Origin: Dendrolimus kikuchii
Taxonomy: Eukaryota; Arthropoda; Insecta; Lepidoptera; Lasiocampidae
Direction: 5' to 3'
NCBI GenBank assembly: GCA_019925095.2
Contig: CM034397.1
Location: 4,669,763 to 4,733,762 of the forward strand
Length of the DNA stretch: 64,000 bases
In this document: piece by piece, positions 42,919-53,499 of the stretch
Layout of the letters: every line of letters begins with the position of its first letter
Position numbering within the stretch: the stretch's first letter is position 1
Made by a program: the position numbers and the translations under genes
The notes under the pieces: model-generated
Told to the model about the DNA's origin: nothing
The model's database searches: none
What the model saw: only the letters and a program-made list of their open reading frames with translations

Positions 42919-43000
42919 AACGCAGCGCATTGGTGAAACCTGTGGTATGTATACACACTCTCCATCAGGTGGGTCAGTCTGTCTGCCAATAAAAAAAATA
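42919..43000 (+). mobile_element. SINE-A 3' fragment
   Basis: GCAGCGCATTGGTGAAACC then CTCCATCAGGTGGGTCAGTC and CCAATAAAAAAAAT. Confidence 0.65.
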
Positions 43001-43009
43001 TAAAAATGT

Positions 43010-43464
43010 TTCAAAAATACTGTCAACGAAAATTAGTTTAAATTCTTGATGAATAACATGCTAATGTAATTAAATTACATTATATAATAAAAAAGATAAT
43101 GTTTGTTGATTATTTGGCTATCTTCAATGTGGGTGGTTCGACACGCACTTGGCTAATTTTATCTTCGTATCTAACAACAATAAATATCAGCCGTTTGTTT
43201 TAAAATTAAATAGTTATGAAGGGTACGCCTACGTATTCATATTTAATTCTGTACAAGGAATAATGGCGTTTTGTGTTACGCATTGTGTTCAACAAATCAA
43301 TGTCAGTCATTATTGCCATAGCAACAAGTTAATTATAAACTACATAATTATGAATTAAATTATCTAATTTAAAGAATATTGGTGTTTTATATATAGGTAT
43401 ATATCTGTTTGATATGGAGAAAATGGTAATATTAATTATTGTAAAATTATATAAAAATTATGAA
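43010..43464. other. AT-rich sequence
   Basis: Nothing supported. Confidence 0.4.
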
Positions 43465-43477
43465 ATCCTAGATATTA

Positions 43478-43802
43478 CATACATACATACATAACTTCAC
43501 GCCAGTTCCCTTGCGGGGTAGGCACGAACAACAGAGCGCCATTTAGGCCCATTCTTACACACCTCACTTGCTTCTTTGATATTCATAACTCTTGTCATGC
43601 ACGCTCGTCTGTTCTTAAGGCTCCTGACATCACCTTTTGCTAGTACACGATCAATTTGATCATGGAAGGTGTGTCGTGGCCTTCCACGACTTCTGCATCC
43701 ATCCACTTTTGCATTGTATATCTGTTTAGTCATTCTTTCATCGTGCATTCTTTCCACATGCCCGAACCACCGGAGCATCCCTTTCCTTACCTTCACCCCG
43801 AC
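43478..43802 (-). mobile_element. LINE-B copy with perfect 13-bp TSD
   Basis: The minus strand encodes VRKGMLRWFGHVERMHDERM to AYPARELA with no stop, then a CATACATAC tail. TSD ATCCTAGATATTA lies at 43465-43477 and 43803-43815. Confidence 0.95.
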
Positions 43803-43855
43803 ATCCTAGATATTAGAAACATGATATTGTTGTTTTGTGTTTGATACCTACTTTA

Positions 43856-44144
43856 CAAAAATTGCGGTAGCTTAGTGGTAAACACAGTCGCGTTTTACTC
43901 TAATAACGTGAGTACAAATCTTGACCGGGAAGCATGCACTGCTTAGACAGTTTTTCTGATGTGCATATTGCTACAATGCCCAATGGCCATATGCATTAGC
44001 ACTATATTAGATGTGCACCTTCACCACATGTTTCACACACTTTCACTGCCAATCTGCTTTGGACAAGCGTGGCGGGTATGCCGTGCGTTCCTTTAAAACG
44101 GGAGTTTCGAGCCTCACAATGGGCCGTTTATAGGCTGATAGTAT
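43856..44144 (+). mobile_element. SINE-S1 copy
   Basis: tRNA-like head TGCGGTAGCTTAGTGGTAAA (A box good) and a decayed B box (GAGTACAAATCTTGA), body CCAATCTGCTTTGGACAAGC, tail TAGGCTGATAGTATA. Flanks ATACCTACTTTA (43844) and ATACCTACATTA (44145) make a 12-bp TSD with one mismatch. Confidence 0.8.
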
Positions 44145-44159
44145 ATACCTACATTATTG

Positions 44160-45570
44160 AGATTCCTCCGTGAACGCGGCGATATTCATAAACTTTTAGG
44201 GATACGATTTCTAAAGGATCAATCTGGTTCTTATCTGTCTGTATATCACAGCCTACTATCTCAGGAAGTATTAAGCTTTATTTTTGAAACTCATGTAATG
44301 TTGTTTAATTACACGTGGTGTTAGACAGTTAGATTATCAAAAATATGTTTGTAATATATTAAAGACATGGCCCATATCGACAGTTAACCATTACTTTTTA
44401 ATTTGGTTTAAATAGAGGTAAATTTTGATTTTAGCACAATAATTTTCATTTACTTCGAAAAAGATAGACCATACATGGAGTACTGATCTCATCTGTCAGC
44501 CAGGGCACTTGCTTGCCAGCCTAGCGTCTTCGATTTCATCCAACCTCGCCAGTTTATATCGTTGACGATCCTATAATAACAGTGAGTTTGTAATAACTTA
44601 ACCTTTGGCGGAACTTTGAGTCATTACATAGTCTAGCGTCTGTACAACTAGCAGTATTCTGAGTAACTGTTTCATTTGGTGCCAACGCCGTATTTTCATA
44701 ACGGCATTAATCGCTGTTGGAAGAATATTATTACAGTCTGTTTCCTCGAGTCACTACCTTTAACTATGCAATAGGATATATAGTTCACGAGCAACAATGA
44801 TCTAGAGAGAAATTCCCGCCGAGGATACCGCGTATTATAATTTCTTCGAGCCCAGCAATAAGTAGTCAACGCCAAAGTCCGTACGCAATGGTAAGCACTC
44901 TTCATTGGGCTAACAGCATATTTGCCTGCAGCAGGCAAGCAATAACAAGTATTGCAATAAATTTAATTACCCGTACACCGGACAGAATTAATCATCTAAG
45001 TCTCTCAGACCCAGTACAGAATGGGACTAATTTCTCACACTGGTACACAACTTGTATGAAACAACAGCTCCAATGCAAATACGTGATACACATGTTAGTT
45101 ATGAAGCCTTTGTTGTATTAAAGGCAGGTTATACGAAACCTGACATACTCATTGCACTAATTGCGAAATGCACATATGCAAATCATTTATTCATTCGCTT
45201 GCGTGACCATAAGCTAAATTTTGACATTACTTACTGATAGTACTTAGCCAAATGAGCGTTCAAGAAATAAATCTATAAGGAAAAATAAACAATTATTGAA
45301 ATCATTATAATCATAAACATTTCTTTAAGCATTTTCATTAATTATACTGGGATATGTCAGCGAAACTTCGTTCGTATTACAATGATGACGACGGATTTGG
45401 TAATAAATAAACAAACTAAACACAAAAAAAAACTTTCTTTTTCGGTACATTCATCTATTTCTCACAATTGACGACATTTATCGGGATAAAAAGTGTCTTA
45501 AGTGTTAACTCTGTGTAGTTTCTTTAAAACTTTTCAGTAGTTTTGACGTTTAAAACAAAGATCACGTGAA
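44160..45570. other. Mostly unassigned, one diverged SINE-A
   Basis: 44690-44940 reads like a strongly diverged SINE-A on the minus strand (CTTACCATTGCGTACGGACT). The rest is AT-rich, with a weak exon-like segment at 44496-44570. Confidence 0.35.
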
Positions 45571-45576
45571 TACTTC

Positions 45577-45788
45577 TAAGGGCCGCTTGCATAACGATCG
45601 CCTTGAAATAAAATTAGTTAATCATATTAAACTGCCTAAATACGTTTTACACAATACGAATTGACAGTTCTTTAAACACATTTAGCGGCAAATTTTGCGT
45701 TGTGCAAGACGCTAATTGTATTTAAGGGTGTTAAATATGTTTTTGTGTTTCTTAAATAAATTTAAGCAACCTTATGCAAGCGGCCTTA
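45577..45788. mobile_element. Small MITE with TIRs
   Basis: A 212-bp element with ends TAAGGGCCGCTTGCATAACG and (complement of the right end) TAAGGCCGCTTGCATAAGG. AT-rich interior, no coding. TSD not clear, so the superfamily is open. Confidence 0.7.
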
Positions 45789-45962
45789 AAAATTGAATTC
45801 TAGATTTTTTATTACTCTTTTTGAGTTATTATTATGACGTTGTTTATAGGATATTTAATTATATTTATTATTGTAATTTTTCTATGCCTAACTGGCCAAA
45901 CATTATGCACATTTACTTTTATACCATCATGCATACTCTGATATCTTTGATGGATACTCATG

Positions 45963-46048
45963 TTATATCCATAGGCGATGGTAACCGCTTTCCATCAAGT
46001 GGGCCGTCTGCCTGTCTGCTGAACTCCTGCAATATATAAAAAAAAAAA
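45963..46048 (+). mobile_element. SINE-A 3' fragment
   Basis: CATAGGCGATGGTAACCGC to CTCCTGCAATATATAAAAA. Confidence 0.75.
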
Positions 46049-46064
46049 TGTTCAAGAAATAAAT

Positions 46065-46100
46065 AAACTTTGGCTTTGGCTTTGACTTTGGCTTTAGAAT
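46065..46100. repeat. (TTTGGC)n short tandem repeat
   Basis: Four to five imperfect TTTGGC units directly after the SINE-A tail. Confidence 0.8.
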
Positions 46101-46169
46101 CATGGTCCGAATTAGCCCATGATTTTACTCATGTTCATATAGCTTAAATTCCGATATCCGATACATACA

Positions 46170-46400
46170 TATACTAGGATTGACCCGTGACTTCGTCCAC
46201 TTTAGACGGGATAAGGTAATTTATACGTGTCCTAAGCACTTGAAACCACTCCCGGGCAAAAGCCAGTGGGATTTCCGGGATATAAATTATCATAAGTTTT
46301 ATGACAGAAAATTTGCTATCGATCAATTAAAACCGCATCAAAATCGGCTCCCTACTTTTTACGTGAATCCCGCACAAACAGAAAAAAAAAACAAAAGTCT
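46170..46400 (-). mobile_element. Helitron-like element, diverged
   Basis: The plus strand begins ACTAGGATTGACCCGTGACTT then CGTCCAC, with CGCATCAAAATCGG inside. The 77-codon frame in it is not a gene. Confidence 0.5.
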
Positions 46401-46404
46401 ACAT

Positions 46405-46840
46405 AGACTTTGACGTCGTTTATATGGGAGAGTAAAATATAGCCACTGTGGTCGCGTTTTCTTTTTAGTGCCGCCAATTTCATTCACTAAAAAGCACGAT
46501 GTCATGGCAACGCGAACGAAGTTTGGATGGGACTACTCGTCTTATAATTTGACTTTTAATAATTATTTTCGCAAACAACAACAAGTTGTAAAGATGAGTA
46601 AGCATCTTCCCTTAATTAGTAAATACAAGTTTAAAATATTGGTTTTGAGCTGAGTCTATTTACTTACCTTGGAAACTTGATGTGTTTATTGTTTGATTTG
46701 AACCGTAATTTAGTAATGGATTGAGTTCCTGTTTGTTGGAATACGCGTAGGTTTCTTCAGTTTGCTTACTTGAGATGTGAATTGCAGTATATTAGAAGTA
46801 GGTTCACAAAATGAAGACTATTTTACAACATTTGTTTTGT
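46405..46840. other. Unassigned sequence
   Basis: Nothing firm. Confidence 0.35.
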
Positions 46841-46842
46841 TG

Positions 46843-47074
46843 TTTTTTTTATTGCAGGACTTCAGTAGACAGGCAGACTGCCCACTTGATGGAAAGCGGT
46901 TACCATCGCCTATGAACATTTGCAACATCAAAGGTGCTACAAATGTGCTGCTGCTCTCTTAAGGGAGACTGGAACCTGGTCACTAATGCCGGAACTCAAC
47001 TCAAGGTTGTTATGGCGACATACTTTAGACCAGGGGTGGTAGCCATCCAGTCGGGCAAATGCCCTACCACCTGG
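46843..47074 (-). mobile_element. SINE-A copy, 5'-truncated
   Basis: The plus strand reads poly(T)-ATTGCAG-GACTTCAGTAGAC and stops at CTACCACCTGG, so about 80 bp of the head are missing. Confidence 0.85.
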
Positions 47075-47079
47075 CGATT

Positions 47080-47640
47080 ATTGTTAAATAATCTTGAAAT
47101 TATTTAAATAAATGACGTAAATAAATCTACCTACATTTTAATGTTTATTAAGTGCGATTTTTATTTGACTTTAGCGTTCCGTAGCCATTTATTTTAAAAA
47201 AGAACTGTTATAATATCGGTTGTCTCTCTGCCCTCATTTTTATTCATTTTAAGTAAACAATTGGGGCTATATGTATGTAATTTAATAGAACGTCTAAATT
47301 GAGAAAAACTGGGTGCTGATTTTTTTTAATTTTTAGACTTTGTTTTATGTTATTATTTATATAATAGGTGATATATTAGCTTTCAAAACCGAATAGGCCG
47401 TGGAAAATTCTGTAAAAATTGAAGTTGTTGACCTTATGAAAATAATTTCAACGAAAATTAATTCAAACAATCGGTACCTGTGAAGTGCTTTTAAGATACA
47501 ATGTATTTTCTATTGAATGCTTTTAATAGTTTCGTGGCCAAATAACGAAAACAATAGATAATCCTCACCTGTACAAATAATGAACGCAATACAACGAGTG
47601 TCAACTTCATTTGTTTACGGCATACAACTCTAAAAACTGG
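47080..47640. other. AT-rich sequence
   Basis: Nothing supported. Confidence 0.4.
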
Positions 47641-47641
47641 T

Positions 47642-47755
47642 TTGTCAATCAATCAATCCAACCATTTATTGTACTAAAACATGGTGCATGTCGCACGAAG
47701 TAGATGGTATAAAGACATTGTTGTAAAGATCGACGAGTTTCTTGTCTATTTTATA
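47642..47755 (-). mobile_element. LINE 3' tail with (ATTG)n
   Basis: The minus strand reads AAACTCGTCGATCTTTACAA to AGTACAATAAATGG and then (TTGATTGA)n. This is the form of a non-LTR 3' UTR with AATAAA and a simple-repeat tail. Confidence 0.5.
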
Positions 47756-47757
47756 TA

Positions 47758-48235
47758 TGGAAGATGGGACGGCCGCGTGTTTGGGACGCGACATGTGTAG
47801 ACACTCTGGCCCCGTCGCATCTTCCAATGACTGAGGCTGGCAACGCTGCTTCAAAAGCTGAAGCTCTCAAACGGCGCAAATATGGAACCTTAGGAAGGGG
47901 TTACATATTTGTGCCGTTTGGAGTTGAAACATTAGGTCAGTGGGGTCCGTCGGCAAAGAGTTTCTTCAAAGAGATTTGCAAGAAACTCTTTGTTGCCACC
48001 CGTGATCAGAAGGCTGGCTCATATTTCGCCCAACAAATAAGCATCGCCATACAGCGCGGCAATCCAGCCAGCCTTCTGGGCACGCTCCCATCTGGCAGCG
48101 ATTTGTTACACAGTCTATAATCGCTTGTACTGTATATTAAATAATAAGATAGTTTAGTTTATAATTTTATTTTATTTTATATATTGTCTGTGTCGCATTT
48201 AGAAAATAAACGTTTTCTTTCGTGAACACTCGGGC
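47758..48235 (+). mobile_element. LINE-D, longest C-terminal copy
   Basis: 118-codon open frame to 48120: PRVWDATCVDTLAPSHLP, AGNAASKAEALKRRKYGTL, FVPFGVETLGQWGPSAKSFF, YFAQQISIAIQRGNPASLLG. This C-terminal block is widespread in animal RT-bearing mobile elements (from recall) and its role is unclear. The 3' UTR has AATAAA and TTTTCTTTC. 5'-truncated. Confidence 0.8.
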
Positions 48236-48239
48236 ACTA

Positions 48240-48580
48240 CTGTGATTTTTTAAAAATTTGCGTTTCCATTAAAATTACGAGACATTTCTGGTAATTATAA
48301 TAATGGTCATAAAATTATTATTTTTTTAATTCCAATATTTATTTTTAAGGTACTTATATATTTTTTTAAATTATGCTATCATTGTTTTCTGTTTTATTCC
48401 TTTCACGTATAACTATGTTGACTATAATTTAATTTAATTTTGCTTCTTTTTACTGTGGGTCGCATGACTTTTGTGATTAAGGAAGTAGGACACTGAAAAT
48501 CAGTGTTATGTCGGACTATGTTTCGGCACAGCAAAATACTGAGTGCCAACCTGATTTCACAAATTGCGGCGCACATCATC
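48240..48580. other. AT-rich sequence
   Basis: Nothing supported. Confidence 0.4.
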
Positions 48581-48584
48581 ATTA

Positions 48585-48930
48585 AAGACTTACGGGCCAT
48601 AAAAATGCCCCGGACTTTTGGAGGGCTTGTCTGGGGGGGAGGGGCATGGGGAGGCCAACACGTAGAGGTAACTCGCCACTCCCTGCATGGGCCCCAAAAA
48701 ATGCCATAGAACACAGGAGCAACAAGGGTGTGAGTGGCTAAGGGGTGTAGAGAGGCGAGCTGCAGGTTCACCGAAGCTATTTCTGACGTGATGCCATTTA
48801 TCATTTCCACCCTTGGAGCTTGAGTCTTAGCGATCTCCATTGATGAGCTCTAGCGATCTCCATTGATGAGCTCTAGCGATCTCCAATTAGTGCCGGCTGG
48901 CTAAGGCAAGCATGGAGGTGGGGGCCTTGT
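48585..48930 (+). mobile_element. GC-rich dispersed repeat (family D-rep), inverted copy
   Basis: Matches parts of 3795-4330 and 60482-60855 in reverse complement, for example GGCCATAAAAATGCCCCGG, CTGCAGGTTCACCGAAGCTA, GGCTAAGGCAAGCATGG. Ends TTGTTGTTATTATTATTA. A 23-bp unit (GCGATCTCCATTGATGAGCT) is tandemly repeated 2.5 times at 48829-48887. Confidence 0.65.
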
Positions 48931-48944
48931 TGTTATTATTATTA

Positions 48945-48998
48945 ATTATTGTTAAGTGTCGCATTTTTAGAAATAAATATTTTCTTTCTTTCTTTCTT
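48945..48998 (+). mobile_element. LINE-D-type 3' tail scrap
   Basis: GTGTCGCATTTTTAGAAATAAATATTTTC then (TTTC)n matches the end of the 47.8-kb LINE-D copy. Confidence 0.5.
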
Positions 48999-49004
48999 AA
49001 ACTA

Positions 49005-49760
49005 TAGAGATAATTTCCTTATAAAACTTGGAAATAAAACGGACAATGGGTTTCACACATAATTAATGCACTTCTGTTAGTACCGTATACGAGTAACACG
49101 CTTAATGATGCACTAAACCAAGGCCGTTAGCGTTTTATATGCAAATAACTTTATTATAAACGAGAAACCGAATGGGCGTAATCATGGTATAACTCGTAAA
49201 GCTTTAACTCTCTCCTCTCTTTTTATCTCGTCTCAGTGAACGGGTTACATTCTTAATTAAGCCGAAATAGGTTCTTTCTTTCACATTTCTATGAGACAAT
49301 AAAAAAAGATCATAATTTTAAAAAAAAGTTTTATTTTTTATTGTAAAAGTTCCAAATTTTGTTAATGGTATCATTCATTATATTAATACGTGAAGCAAAA
49401 ACTTTGTACCCCTTTTTACGAAAATGGCGCGGACGGAGGTGTATGAAAGTTCGCACACTTATAGTTTATATATAGAGAAGAAGCGACGAATGCTAATATT
49501 TTAAAAAAAATATGCATAAAAATCACATTAGATCAATAAAAAAAAAACATTACACACACTACCAGTTATTAAACACACCACGCATATATACATTTTTGTT
49601 TATTGCTCAAGTCAAATTAACAGTGTAGCTTTGGCAAAATCTGTGACTATAGAAGTATATATAGTCTTTGACAACAAATTGTTACGGTCGAATTTCCACG
49701 ACGGGCGACCATTAGTTGTCATTAATTATTTATCTAATTAATAAAAAAAACTTTCTTTAA
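49005..49760. other. AT-rich sequence
   Basis: No gene or repeat recognised. Confidence 0.4.
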
Positions 49761-49764
49761 ATTA

Positions 49765-49952
49765 TTATCGATGTACCGGCTAATCTCCGACTGGATGGCG
49801 ACTGGACCGATTTCAATGAAATTTTGTATGGTGGTAGCTTATATCCCTGGTCAACATATAGGATACTTTTGATCCCGAAAAATTAAAGAGTTGCCGTGGG
49901 ATAATTAAAAAACCGCACCACGCGGACGAAGTCGCGGGCATCAGCTAGTATT
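49765..49952 (+). mobile_element. Helitron-like 3' end
   Basis: GACTGGACCGATTTCAATGAA, ATAGGATACTTTTGATCCCG, then CGCACCACGCGGACGAAGTC and GCGGGCATCAGCTAGTATT. The hairpin and CTAG terminus are well kept. Confidence 0.85.
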
Positions 49953-49964
49953 ATATAAAATTAT

Positions 49965-50075
49965 TAGAGCTGTTGTTGAAGAGTTTTTGCGCCACTTCTT
50001 CTCTTCAAGCCACAACATGTAACGAAGCGGTGGTAAATTCGATTAGGCTCCCATAGAGTTAATAATAACCATAAA
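49965..50075 (+). mobile_element. LINE 3'-UTR remnant
   Basis: GAAGAGTTTTTGCGCCACTTC and GAAGCGGTGGTAAATTC, similar to 2395-2556. Confidence 0.45.
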
Positions 50076-50227
50076 AAATTAAAACTAAATAATTAAATCG
50101 AACAAGTTGGCGGTAGGCTAAATAAAACTTTAACAATACTCATTGACACTTGACATCTTTGCCTTCCGTGATCACGGCTCCTGAAAAGTGGCCGAAACGT
50201 CGAAATAATAAAAATTAAATAAATTAC

Positions 50228-50838
50228 ATACATACATACATACATAACTTCACGCCAGTTCCCTTGCGGGGTAGGCACGAACAACAGAGCGCCATTTAGG
50301 CCCGTTCTTACACACCTCACTTGCTTCTTTGACATTCATAACTCTTATCATGCACACTCGTCTGTTCTTAAGGCTCCTGAAATCACCCTCCGCTAGTACA
50401 CGATCAATTTGATCATGGAAGGTGTGTCGTGGCCTTCCACGACTTCTGCATCCATCCTCTTTTGCATTGTATATCTGTTTAGTCATTCTTTCATCATGCA
50501 TTCTTTCCGCATGCCCGAACCACCGGAGCATTCCTTTCCTTACCTTCACCCCGACACTCTCTTTCAGACCAACTCTCTTTCTTACTTCGGTATTACGAAC
50601 GCGGTCCGCGAGCGTCACTCCGCAGATTTTGCGCAGTGCTCGCATCTCAACCGCGTTTACTCTACTTTCATGCTCTCTCTTCCATACCCAACTCTCGCTT
50701 CCATACGTGAGCGTAGGTACCAGCACCGCGTTGTGTATGGCGAGCTGGGCCTTCTGGCTGAGGTTCTTAGCGCCTAGAAGTTTACCTAACGCTCCATTCA
50801 AACTATTCCCCAAATTCACTCTTCTTTCTATATCAGTA
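50228..50838 (-). mobile_element. LINE-B copy, open frame, perfect 11-bp TSD
   Basis: The minus strand encodes DIERRVNLGNSLNGALGKLL to AYPARELA without a stop. TSD AAATAAATTAC lies at 50217-50227 and 50839-50849. Opposite in orientation to the copy at 51182. Confidence 0.95.
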
Positions 50839-50854
50839 AAATAAATTACCACGG

Positions 50855-51175
50855 TTAAAACCGTTAAAACGTAGTTTTATTATTTACATATTATTGATAT
50901 TCTATAATAACTGTAAAAATAATGTGTTTGTATAAAATTAATGAAAGTTACAGTGATTAATTAACCTATGACATAATTATAAATTGTAATTATGTAGGTA
51001 ACAAATGTTATTGTACGCTCTCATTGAGCCAACTGTTGCTTCTTCATTCTGATTATACCGCCTTTATGTAGTACACAGTTAAAAATATAGTATTCTATTC
51101 TATCCATTCCTTCTGTCTGATCCCTCTATTCCATCCTTTATCTCACCCTAAAGACTAGCAACGCGTTGGATTCGC
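50855..51175. other. Spacer of the inverted LINE-B pair
   Basis: AT-rich. 51075-51165 may be a LINE tail scrap (CTATTCTATCCATTCCTTC). No gene. Confidence 0.4.
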
Positions 51176-51181
51176 CCTAAG

Positions 51182-51812
51182 TGATGGAAGGTACACCGCT
51201 GATATAGAAAGAAGAGTAAATTTGGGGAATAGTTTGAATGGAGCGTTAGGTAAACTTCTAGGCGCTAAGAACCTCAGCCAGAAGGCCCAGCTCGCCATAC
51301 ACAACGCGGTGCTGGTACCTACGCTCACGTATGGAAGCGAGAGTTGGGTATGGAAGAGAGAGCATGAAAGTAGAGTAAACGCGGTTGAGTTGCGAGCACT
51401 GCGCAAAATCTGCGGAGTGACGCTCGCGGACCGCGTTCGTAATACCGAAGTAAGAAAGAGAGTTGGTCTGAAAGAGAGTGTCGGGGTGAAGGTAAGGAAA
51501 GGAATGCTCCGGTGGTTCGGGCGTGTGGAAAGAATGCATGATGAAAGAATGACTAAACAGATATACAATGCAAAAGTGGATGGATGCAGAAGTCGTGGAA
51601 GGCCACGACACACCTTCCATGATCAAATTGATCGTGTACTAGCGGAGGGTGATGTCAGGAGCCTTAAGAACAGACGAGTGTGCATGACAAGAGTTATGAA
51701 TATCAAAGAAGCAAGTGAGGTGTGTAAGAATGGGCCTAAATGGCGCTCTGTTGTTCGTGCCTACCCCGCAAGGGAACTGGCGTGAAGTTATGTATGTATG
51801 TATGTATGTTTC
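51182..51812 (+). mobile_element. LINE-B copy, open frame
   Basis: 187-codon open frame (51222-51785) from GNSLNGALGKLLGAK to AYPARELA, with a (TATG)n tail. No TSD seen. Nearly the same 5' truncation point as the 50.2-kb copy. Confidence 0.9.
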
Positions 51813-51852
51813 CAACGTCCATAGGCGATGGTCATCACTTTCCCTCAGATGG
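51810..51852 (+). mobile_element. SINE-A scrap
   Basis: CGTCCATAGGCGATGGTCAT then TCACTTTCCCTCAGATGG. Lies head-on against the next SINE-A copy. Confidence 0.5.
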
Positions 51853-52178
51853 TCTTTTTTTTATTTTTTTTATTGCAGGAGATCAGCAGACAGGCAGACG
51901 GCCCACTTGATGGAAAGCGGTTACCATCGCCTATGGACATTTGCGACATAAAAGTTGCTACAAATGCGCTGCTGCTCTCTTAAGGGAGACTGGAACCTGG
52001 TCACTAATGCCGGAACACAACTCAAGGTTGTTATGGCGACATACTTTAGACCAGGGGTGGTAGCCATCCAGTCGGGCAAATGCCCTACCACCTGGCTGTG
52101 GGTTGTTTTGTCGCCTCTTACGACAGGCCGCCTGGCCGCAGGAAATTGTATTCTTTCTCCGTTCCTGCACGGATAAAG
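51853..52178 (-). mobile_element. SINE-A copy, full length
   Basis: Full head-to-tail unit on the minus strand. The plus strand has a 25-nt T-rich run then TATTGCAG, the strongest acceptor-like version in the window. Confidence 0.9.
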
Positions 52179-52179
52179 C

Positions 52180-52820
52180 TGGTCTAGCTGTTAACTACGT
52201 TTAAGCAGCATAAATAATAAAGGTTCTCCTATTATGGATGTAATTAAGATCGAATTTACGAGTATACGTTGTTTATTTATATGCAGAATATTTCACAATG
52301 ATTTATCATTAAAACCATTTGTATGCATATTCACCAGCGTTTACTTGTTAATGTACCGAATTGAGTGTACGCGAGAAATAAATTAACAATGGCCGCAAAT
52401 CAACGAAATGCATAAAATCGTTTTCCATGTTAATTAGTGTCATTCATGACATCTAAATGAAAACGTTTGTCGAGAATAAATTTTATTTGATTTTTTCATT
52501 TTAATGTAACTTTTCAGTCTCTTTTGATCTCTTTCCTGCAGGCGGGTAACTCTCCTGAGCACATCATTGTCCGTAAACATGTTTTTGTAAAACTCGTGCT
52601 ATATCATCATTCATTTTAGGCTACAAAATCACTGGTTAATATTTATTATTGTTAGAAGATATAAGTAGCATTTTAAAATAAAATCAAATAAACACACCTC
52701 AGTAAGTATTAAAAAGAAGTTTTGTGTCTGGCAGGCGCATTAAATTTAAGAAAATACTGTGAAATTCTTTCCGTCGTATCTCTTTTCTTTCACCTACTCT
52801 CAATTACTTGGGATAGGCAC
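52180..52820. other. AT-rich sequence
   Basis: Nothing supported. Confidence 0.4.
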
Positions 52821-52824
52821 ATAA

Positions 52825-53085
52825 TGTCTCCTTCTTCTGCGAGCGTTTTATGCTTGCGAATGAGGAGGCAGAACGGGAGAGTGAACAAACATCCTTGATA
52901 CGCTCCCGTCAAAGGAAGACGCGTCGGCGCCGGAGTGCCAGTCTGGGCCTTCGGCCGCCATGAGCGGGTGGCGTGATTGGCTCCCGGTTGAACAGGTTCT
53001 CCACTCGCAGCTATGCCGTCGAGAAGGGGGCGCGACGTATTCCGCGCGCGCTCACCTCTTCTCCCGTGGAGCTTGTTGACCATAA
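52825..53085 (+). mobile_element. R1-clade LINE fragment without tail
   Basis: Starts CTCCTTCTTCTGCGAGCG (ORF2 end; FCER-FMLANEEAERESE-like, Arg-rich) and runs to CCCGTGGAGCTTGTTGACC. It lacks the last ~320 bp and the poly(A) present at 14.6-14.9 kb. No TSD. Confidence 0.75.
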
Positions 53086-53189
53086 CGAATATTCAAATTA
53101 GCTAGCTACGGACGCCTTATCTAGCACGTAGTACATTAAACCTCATTGTCCGAAAATCAGTTTGTCGCTTGTTCGGTGTAGCCGTAGAC

Positions 53190-53498
53190 TTTTATCCGTG
53201 CAGGAACGGAGAAATAATACAATTTCCTGCGGCCTGGCGGCCTATCGTAAGAGGCGACCCACAGCCAGGTAAGAGGGTATTTGCCCGACTGGATGGCTAC
53301 CACCCCTGGTCTAAAGTATGTCGCCATAACAACCTTGAGTTGTGTTCCGGCATTAGTGACCAGGTTTCAGTCTCCCTTAAGAGAGCAGCAGCGCATTTGT
53401 AGCAACTTTGGTGTTGCAAATGTCCATAGGCGATGGTAACCGCTTTCCATCAAGTGGGCCGTCTGCCTGTCTGCTGATCTCCTGCAATAAAAAATTTA
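53190..53498 (+). mobile_element. SINE-A copy, full length
   Basis: CTTTTATCCGTGCAGGAACGG to CTCCTGCAATAAAAAAT. About 20 bp lost near the GCGACCCACAGCC block. Possible TSD AGACT. Confidence 0.85.
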
Positions 53499-53499
53499 A

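Noticed and set aside
50163..50205. Hammerhead-ribozyme-like core (CTGAAAA...CGAAACGTC) before the LINE-B copy
   Set aside because: The CTGANGA element is imperfect and I could not draw stems I and II convincingly. Possibly a Penelope-type remnant, but not supported.
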